A DNA stretch of 11,637 nt, from NCBI GenBank assembly GCA_937896115.1, contig CALBLB010000223.1:1-11637 (forward strand), given 5' to 3'. Made by a program: the position numbers and the translations under genes. This DNA comes from an uncultured Succinatimonas sp. (lineage in GTDB: Bacteria > Pseudomonadota > Gammaproteobacteria > Enterobacterales > Succinivibrionaceae). Below, piece by piece: positions 7,566-11,637 of the stretch; the stretch's first letter is position 1, and every line of letters starts with the position of its first letter. The notes below the pieces were generated by a model. It was not told where the DNA came from, did no database searches, and was given only the letters and a program-made list of their open reading frames with translations.

Positions 7566-8060
7566 TCAGATAGTCATGTCTTTGAGCGTGCCGGCTTTGA
7601 AGTGCACCCAATAGTCTTCAAGGATGCGGACACTGCTTAAGATGAATGAAACCGGGATCACCGCTTCGACATAGTATTTGGGGAAGCCTAAAGTCTGGGA
7701 GATTTCAGGGAATTCGATACTCTCGGCTATGACTTCGCAGCAGGTGTATGCAATAAACACGTTGAAGAAGATCCACACCAAGTCACGCACTATGCGTATA
7801 AAGAAGCGGATTTTTTGGTTGAATTTCATGAACTGCACGGTAATGCAGACATGCTCGCAACGCTTGCTGGCAAGGGCCATGGCGAAGAATACCGCCCAGA
7901 TGAAACAGAATCTGGAAAGCTCCTCTGCCCAGGCTACGGCGGTGCCGGCAACGGCTCTGACTACGGCCTGTACCAACAAAGCCATGATCATCATGCCAAG
8001 ACAAAAACCGCTCATGCATTCTTCGAAATTGCGGAAGTAAAACTTTAAAAAACGGGGCAT
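7566..8060 (-). CDS. dctQ: TRAP transporter small membrane subunit (DctQ family)
   Basis: This 164-residue small permease subunit pairs with DctM in the inner membrane and helps dock the periplasmic binding protein. Four membrane segments are visible at about 16-38, 45-65, 88-108 and 126-147. The family signature WAEELSRFCFIW lies at the start of the second. ATG 8060 is preferred; GGAG lies 11 bases upstream, a slightly long gap. An in-frame TTG at 8087 would add nine residues (MRKGGEIAI) and has AAGGA six bases upstream, but that AAGGA lies inside a strong hairpin stem. The gene lies 71 bases after dctP and 36 before dctM. The sequence is rich in cysteine for the family but otherwise ordinary. 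The symbol is a family name. Confidence 0.92.
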   Translation of the reverse strand: MPRFLKFYFRNFEECMSGFCLGMMIMALLVQAVVRAVAGTAVAWAEELSRFCFIWAVFFAMALASKRCEHVCITVQFMKFNQKIRFFIRIVRDLVWIFFNVFIAYTCCEVIAESIEFPEISQTLGFPKYYVEAVIPVSFILSSVRILEDYWVHFKAGTLKDMTI

Positions 8061-8087
8061 AATCGCTATTTCTCCACCCTTTCTCAA

Positions 8088-8110
8088 AACCGGTCCTTCA
8101 AGGACCGGTT
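8088..8110 (-). promoter_or_regulatory. Palindromic hairpin between dctP and dctQ (attenuator or mRNA stabiliser)
   Basis: There are eleven-base perfect arms, AACCGGTCCTT and AAGGACCGGTT, around a single central base. As RNA this would fold as a stem of about nine pairs with a five-base loop. In transcript sense the stem runs into only four U before GAG, so it is too weak a U-tract for a full terminator. Its position just after the binding-protein gene and before the permease gene is where transport operons commonly reduce permease expression or protect the 3' end of the binding-protein message. It also buries an AAGGA sequence that could serve the TTG alternative start of dctQ. Confidence 0.65.
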
Positions 8111-8131
8111 ACCTTTGGTCATGCAGTCAAA

Positions 8132-9127
8132 TTACTGCTCGACAACTTTCACGACCTTGTCCACAAGATCTTTTCCGCCGACCTTGTCGTAGAAGTTGGG
8201 CCAAATGGATTTGGCCGCAGCCTGCCATTTGTCTTCATCCTGCAAAGTGGAGATCTGCATGCCGTGATCGATGCAGTCCTGTTTGGCTACGCCGTCTTGT
8301 TCTTCAGACCAGTTCCATTCGCCGTGGACGGCCTCTTCGGCAGCTTTGGCAAGCAAAGCCTTGGTGTCGTCGTTTAACTTGCGGTACCACTTTTCAGAAA
8401 CGAGCAGAGGTCCTATCCACAAGGTGCAGTGAACTTCAGTCAGGTATTTCTGGACTTCCCAGAACTTCATGTCGCGCATCACGGTATACGGGTTTTCTTC
8501 ACCGTCGATCACGCCCTGTTGCAATGCATTGAAGACTTCGGACCAGGCCATAGGATGCGGTTCAATTCCGAAGGATCTGTAGGTGGCAAGTTGCATTTCA
8601 GAAGGTGACACGCGGATCTTCAAACCCTTCATGTCCTCCATCTTTTCGATGGGATGTTTGGAATTGGTAAGATAGCGATAGCCACCGATCAGCCAATGCA
8701 GAGGGCGGGTTCCGCTTTCTTTGGCGATGGTTTCGTTGATGTCTTTGGCAACATCTGAATCGAATACTTTACGGGCATCCTGAGCGGTCGGGAAAATGTA
8801 CGGCAGAGTGAAAACGCCGGCAGACGGGGCAAAAGCTACGAGGTTGTTGCCGGTGAGAGTGGACATCTGAATTTCGTTGTTGCGCAACTGCTTGACGTTG
8901 GCCTGCTCGTCACCTAAAGAACCGCCGTAGAAGATCTCCATCTTGATCTTACCGCCAGATTCTTTTTCTACTATTTCTTTTACCTTGTTGAGGCAGATAC
9001 CGTGGTGGGAAGCTTCGATATTAGCGGTGGCTGCGCGTATCTTCATGCTGGGATAATCGGCTGCAGATACGGTACCGCAGGCTACGGCTACACCTAATGC
9101 ACACAGTGCGATAGCAAACTTCTTCAT
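8132..9127 (-). CDS. dctP: TRAP transporter periplasmic solute-binding protein (DctP family)
   Basis: A 331-residue exported binding protein captures the substrate in the periplasm and delivers it to DctQM. The signal peptide is clear: MKK, then a hydrophobic core, and a probable cleavage after VSA (residues 20-22), giving a mature start ADYPS. A cysteine at 17 lies in AVAC, a poor lipobox, so an ordinary soluble protein is more likely than a lipoprotein. The conserved arginine that salt-bridges the substrate carboxylate in TRAP receptors is Arg172 in MKGLKIRVSPS, and the family segment VIDGEENPY is at 206-214. This shows an organic-acid ligand but not which one. AGGAGA four bases before ATG 9127 is a strong ribosome binding site. 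It is the first gene of the operon, downstream of the divergent regulatory region. The low leucine-zipper or coiled-coil content and normal length show nothing odd. Confidence 0.96.
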   Translation of the reverse strand: MKKFAIALCALGVAVACGTVSAADYPSMKIRAATANIEASHHGICLNKVKEIVEKESGGKIKMEIFYGGSLGDEQANVKQLRNNEIQMSTLTGNNLVAFAPSAGVFTLPYIFPTAQDARKVFDSDVAKDINETIAKESGTRPLHWLIGGYRYLTNSKHPIEKMEDMKGLKIRVSPSEMQLATYRSFGIEPHPMAWSEVFNALQQGVIDGEENPYTVMRDMKFWEVQKYLTEVHCTLWIGPLLVSEKWYRKLNDDTKALLAKAAEEAVHGEWNWSEEQDGVAKQDCIDHGMQISTLQDEDKWQAAAKSIWPNFYDKVGGKDLVDKVVKVVEQ

Positions 9128-9264
9128 AAAATCTCCTGTCGGTTTGACTGTATATCAGAGGCTCTACATTGTTTGTTTTGCTCTCTATGCTGACAGGTTA
9201 GTTAATAATAAAAGGCTTATATTTGAGCTTTATCGCATTAGGCTTTAATATTACTTAATAAATT

Positions 9265-9282
9265 TATGTGCATATGCACATA
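9265..9282. promoter_or_regulatory. Perfect 18-base palindrome, probable operator
   Basis: TATGTGCATATGCACATA is identical to its reverse complement. The arm core ATGCACA (9274-9280) recurs as a direct repeat at 9289-9295, 15 bases on, about 1.5 helical turns, so two regulator dimers or one dimer plus a half-site might bind. It lies 138 bases upstream of the dctP start. This fits a transcription-factor site controlling the TRAP operon. It does not match the CRP pattern, because the TGTG/CACA arms are too close. No regulator gene is in the window, so the binding protein is unknown. Confidence 0.5.
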
Positions 9283-9521
9283 TACATAATGCACACTTAT
9301 TTGTTTCAGTAGTAGAATGTAAGAGCAGTTTAAAGATATACGAATACCGCTCTGTCGTGATCCCAAACGTTTACGGGAAAAAACGAAAAATAGGATTTGG
9401 ATGCCGAAAAGAGATCAGCCGGAAATGGTTTTAAATTTTTGATGTATGCCAGCACAGCTTGTTAAATCGCCAAGTTCGTAATCAAACACAGGGCTCGGCG
9501 CTAAATAACGACGTAATGCAT

Positions 9522-9548
9522 TTGCCTATATTTCCCATTTAATAAAAT
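9522..9548 (+). promoter_or_regulatory. Possible sigma-70 promoter for the PTS gene
   Basis: TTGCCT (9522-9527) and TAAAAT (9543-9548) match the -35 and -10 hexamers at four and five of six positions, with a short 15-base spacer. It lies about 95 bases before the PTS start. The spacing is poor and the surrounding DNA is AT-rich, so this is only the best candidate seen. Confidence 0.25.
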
Positions 9549-9647
9549 CTTGTCTACAAGTTTAGTGAGCAGTATGGGTTAATGTTTTTTTTACCAAGGC
9601 AGGGTAAGATCTGCGTAAGAATGAAATCAGCTCTTTAGGAAATGCAT

Positions 9648-11528
9648 ATGCGCATACGCGATTTGTTGAGGCCGCAGGCTGTGGATCTTAATCCTGAGGT
9701 ACAGGATAAAGAGGGTGCTATCAATCATTTGGTTGATTTGGTGGCCTCCACCGGTTGCATCAACGATGTCGAACGTTTTCGTCAGGCGGTATTTGACCGA
9801 GAAAGCAAAAGCTCTACCGGTTTGGGTGAAGGAGTAGCTATACCGCATGCCAAAAGTGCAGGCGTCTCTTATCCAGGACTTGCGGCGATGGTTTTGCACG
9901 AAGGTATAGAGTTTGATTCTTTGGACGGCAGTAAAGCCAGACTTTTTTTTATCATAGCTTCACCTCACAAGGCTTCGGACGAGCATATTGATGTACTTGC
10001 TCATCTATCATCCTTGCTGATAGATAAACAAGTCAGAGAAAAATTGATAGCCGCCAAATCATCTGAAGAATTCCTGGAAATAGTGGATAAAGCTGAAGGC
10101 GATGAAAAGGATGAGGAGCAGGAAAAACAGGTAAATCCTAAGGAAGCGGTAAGTTACGATATCGTAGCGGTTACAGCCTGTACCGCAGGTCTTTCTCATA
10201 CTTACATGGCAGCAGAAGCTTTGGAGCAAAAAGCGCGTGAGCTTGGGATCTCCATTAAGGTTGAAGCCGACGGAGCTGCCGGAAACCGCAATCCGCTTTT
10301 GCCAGAGGATATTGCCGGGGCAAAAGCCGTGATCGTAGCAGCTGATCGCACCGTACGTATGAACCGTTTTATAGGAAAGCCTTTAGTACGTGTAGGTGTC
10401 AATGACGGCATCAATAAACCTGAGGAGCTTATTACCCGCGCATTAAGTCCTGATTGTCAGCCGTATTCTTTGGTATTTCGCGCAGAAGCAGTTTCCATCC
10501 CCATGCGTATGTACCGTCATCTTATGAGCGGTCTTACCTATATTATGCCTTTGGCAGCCACGGCGGGAATTTTGTCAGCTTTTGCCTGTTTGCCTTTTTT
10601 AAACGGCAGTAGCATAGGTTTTTTCTTTGACACCATAGGCTACAGCATAGGTATTTTACTTCTTCCCGTACTTTCGGCATTTATTGCTTTTTCAATAGGC
10701 GGACGTACTGCTTTGGTTGCAGGGTTTACCGGCGGAGTAATGGCAGATATGACCGGGGCAGGAGTAGTCGGAGCATTGGTAAACGGATTTGCCGGAGGCA
10801 TGATCGCGTATATGACGGCGATCCTGGCGCAAAGATTTTTAAAAGGTCATGATGCCATGTTTGCGCTTTTGGTATATCCGTTGGTGGGAGCTTTGGGGGT
10901 TACCGCGGTCGCCGAATTCATCACTAATATTCCAGCAAGTTTTCTCGATACGCATATAAATTCTCTGATAAATCATGCAGGATTGCCTTTGCGTGTGGTA
11001 ATAGGTGCGGTTTTAGGCCTTATGATGTCTGCAGATATGGGCGGACCGTTGAACAAAATGGCTTATGCTTGCGGAGTTTTGCTCTTGGCTGATTCAATTC
11101 CGGAAGTCGGAGCCGGCAGTAAAGTAATGGCTGCAGTGATGGCAGGCGGAATGGTTCCGCCTTTATCCGCAGGACTTGCATCTCTTCTGGTAAGACCGTT
11201 TTTTTCAATGCGTGAACGGCAATTAAGTCTTAAAGCTATAGGAAAGGGACTTCTGTTTGTAACCGAAGGAGTTATGCCGTACATGCTTATTGCCCCTAAA
11301 CGCATGCGTTTTGCTTGTTTTACCGGATCTGGAGTAGCAGGGGCTTTATCTATGGCTTTTCAGTGCGGGGTATGTGCTCCACACGGAGGGATCTTTATTA
11401 TTCCTTTGTCTCCGCAGATGCCGCATTACCTTATGGCTTTGGGGATCGGAACTTTGGTTGGTGTAGTACTTTTCATTTTAGGTCGTATCGGTGTAAGAAT
11501 TGTGGGGCAGGAACATCGGACGGCATGA
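9648..11528 (+). CDS. Fructose-family PTS permease, fused EIIA-EIIB-EIIC
   Basis: A 626-residue single-chain phosphotransferase permease imports and phosphorylates a sugar, most likely fructose or a close relative, at the inner membrane. EIIA (about 1-150) has the phosphorylated histidine in GVAIPHAK (His67). A charged linker (about 150-165, EGDEKDEEQEK) leads to EIIB (about 168-268) with its phosphocysteine Cys178 in VTACTAGLSHTYMAAEAL. EIIC (about 285-620) has many membrane helices, the GGPLNKMAYA motif (about 465-474) and TEGVMPY (about 539-545). ATG 9648 is chosen because AGGA lies seven bases upstream; ATG 9642, six bases earlier, has it only one base away. No 1-phosphofructokinase or HPr-fusion gene is visible beside it, unlike usual fruBKA operons. 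The EIIB loop is CTAG where CPTG or CPAG is usual. A mannosylglycerate-type (MngA) or other fructose-superfamily sugar is the alternative, although the EIIB region (IVAADRTVRMNRFIGK) looks more FruA-like. Confidence 0.92.
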   Translation: MRIRDLLRPQAVDLNPEVQDKEGAINHLVDLVASTGCINDVERFRQAVFDRESKSSTGLGEGVAIPHAKSAGVSYPGLAAMVLHEGIEFDSLDGSKARLFFIIASPHKASDEHIDVLAHLSSLLIDKQVREKLIAAKSSEEFLEIVDKAEGDEKDEEQEKQVNPKEAVSYDIVAVTACTAGLSHTYMAAEALEQKARELGISIKVEADGAAGNRNPLLPEDIAGAKAVIVAADRTVRMNRFIGKPLVRVGVNDGINKPEELITRALSPDCQPYSLVFRAEAVSIPMRMYRHLMSGLTYIMPLAATAGILSAFACLPFLNGSSIGFFFDTIGYSIGILLLPVLSAFIAFSIGGRTALVAGFTGGVMADMTGAGVVGALVNGFAGGMIAYMTAILAQRFLKGHDAMFALLVYPLVGALGVTAVAEFITNIPASFLDTHINSLINHAGLPLRVVIGAVLGLMMSADMGGPLNKMAYACGVLLLADSIPEVGAGSKVMAAVMAGGMVPPLSAGLASLLVRPFFSMRERQLSLKAIGKGLLFVTEGVMPYMLIAPKRMRFACFTGSGVAGALSMAFQCGVCAPHGGIFIIPLSPQMPHYLMALGIGTLVGVVLFILGRIGVRIVGQEHRTA

Positions 11529-11637
11529 TATCGATATTTGATATTGATCACGATTTTAAATCTAGTATGTAATTAGCTAACTTTTTGAAAATCAGGAATT
11601 AAATTCAAAAAAGCGTCGTTTTTAGGCTGAATCCGCC
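11529..11637. other. Region downstream of the PTS gene, no gene seen
   Basis: These 109 AT-rich bases to the window edge hold no convincing gene or terminator. An inverted repeat with eight-base arms, TTTTTGAA (11582-11589) and TTCAAAAA (11604-11611), is present, but its stem is almost all A-T. The stretch 11528-11542 repeats ATATCGATATTTGAT found at 1552-1566 upstream of the acyl-CoA synthetase. Confidence 0.4.

Larger units (their letters stand above)
9128..9647. promoter_or_regulatory. Divergent intergenic control region between the TRAP operon and the PTS gene
   Basis: This 520-base stretch has no convincing gene. It must hold both leftward and rightward promoters, since the flanking genes diverge. 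Contents seen: the 18-base palindrome at 9265-9282 with a nearby ATGCACA half-site at 9289-9295; an AT-rich zone at 9200-9265, a likely place for the leftward promoter although no strong -35/-10 pair is obvious; an AAACGTTT core at 9365-9372 reminiscent of LacI-family operators; and a possible rightward promoter at 9522-9548. In the dctP leader, CCTGTC (transcript sense, 9192-9197 region) could pair with GACAGG overlapping the dctP ribosome binding site. Nothing resembling a tRNA, a known riboswitch or an intrinsic terminator was found. Confidence 0.6.

Noticed and set aside
8061..8087. TTG start extending dctQ by nine residues
   Set aside because: The extra residues (MRKGGEIAI) look unlike a DctQ N-terminus, and the supporting AAGGA is buried in the 8088-8110 hairpin. 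It is kept as an alternative because the spacing before ATG 8060 is a little long.
8088..8110. Full rho-independent terminator after dctP
   Set aside because: Only four T follow the stem in transcript sense, and dctQ and dctM follow without another promoter visible, so partial attenuation or message stabilisation is more likely.
9365..9372. AAACGTTT as a definite Cra/FruR operator
   Set aside because: Only the eight-base core fits; the flanks do not match the longer consensus, and the site is over 270 bases from the PTS start. It is mentioned only as a possibility.
9642..9647. Earlier ATG for the PTS gene
   Set aside because: AGGA ends one base before it, too close for initiation; ATG 9648 has seven-base spacing.
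11582..11611. Inverted repeat after the PTS gene as a terminator
   Set aside because: The eight-pair stem is nearly all A-T with a 14-base loop, and no proper T-run follows the stem on the plus strand.
1..11637. Mobile elements, CRISPR arrays, phage genes, toxin-antitoxin or defence genes
   Set aside because: No transposase, integrase, regularly spaced repeats, tRNA or defence-type domain was seen. All coding space is accounted for by metabolic and transport families, so no wholly new system is claimed.

Overview
The window reads as a chromosomal metabolic locus from a Gram-negative bacterium of moderate GC content with AT-rich spacers. The exported TRAP binding protein has an ordinary signal peptide and no convincing lipobox, which implies a periplasm. 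The enzyme set (TRAP uptake, a fused propionate-CoA-transferase-type enzyme, thiolase, 3-hydroxybutyryl-CoA dehydrogenase) suits an anaerobe or facultative anaerobe using short-chain acids. I cannot name the genus from sequence alone.

Layout, in the order of transcription. From a 520-base divergent intergenic region (9128-9647), one operon runs leftwards on the minus strand: dctP, dctQ, dctM (a complete tripartite TRAP importer), a fused-subunit CoA-transferase, an SDR-type 3-oxoacyl-CoA reductase/(R)-3-hydroxyacyl-CoA dehydrogenase, an L-3-hydroxybutyryl-CoA dehydrogenase (hbd), and a thiolase. Spacers are 15 to 71 bases, every gene has a ribosome binding site, and a strong intrinsic terminator at 1657-1681 closes the unit. 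Beyond it, still on the minus strand, lies an acyl-CoA synthetase with its own upstream AT-rich region. It runs off the left edge just past its last conserved motif. Rightwards from the divergent region, on the plus strand, is a single-chain fructose-family PTS permease (EIIA-EIIB-EIIC).

How the genes work together (inference). The TRAP system would import a short-chain hydroxy- or oxo-acid, the CoA-transferase would activate it, the two dehydrogenases of opposite expected stereospecificity would converge on acetoacetyl-CoA, and thiolase would yield two acetyl-CoA. No crotonase, acyl-CoA dehydrogenase or electron-transfer flavoprotein is present, so the operon looks built for 3-hydroxybutyrate or acetoacetate (ketone-body-like acids) rather than for butyrate. 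The synthetase could offer an ATP-dependent route to the CoA ester.

Regulatory structure: a perfect 18-base palindrome in the divergent region; a near-perfect palindromic hairpin between dctP and dctQ, where expression of the binding protein is often uncoupled from the permease; a 17-base sequence repeated exactly in two operon spacers with a diverged copy in a third; and an 11-base-arm inverted repeat in front of the synthetase. Every protein belongs to a known family. What may be new is the combination of transporter and enzymes and the repeated spacer element, not an unknown protein system.
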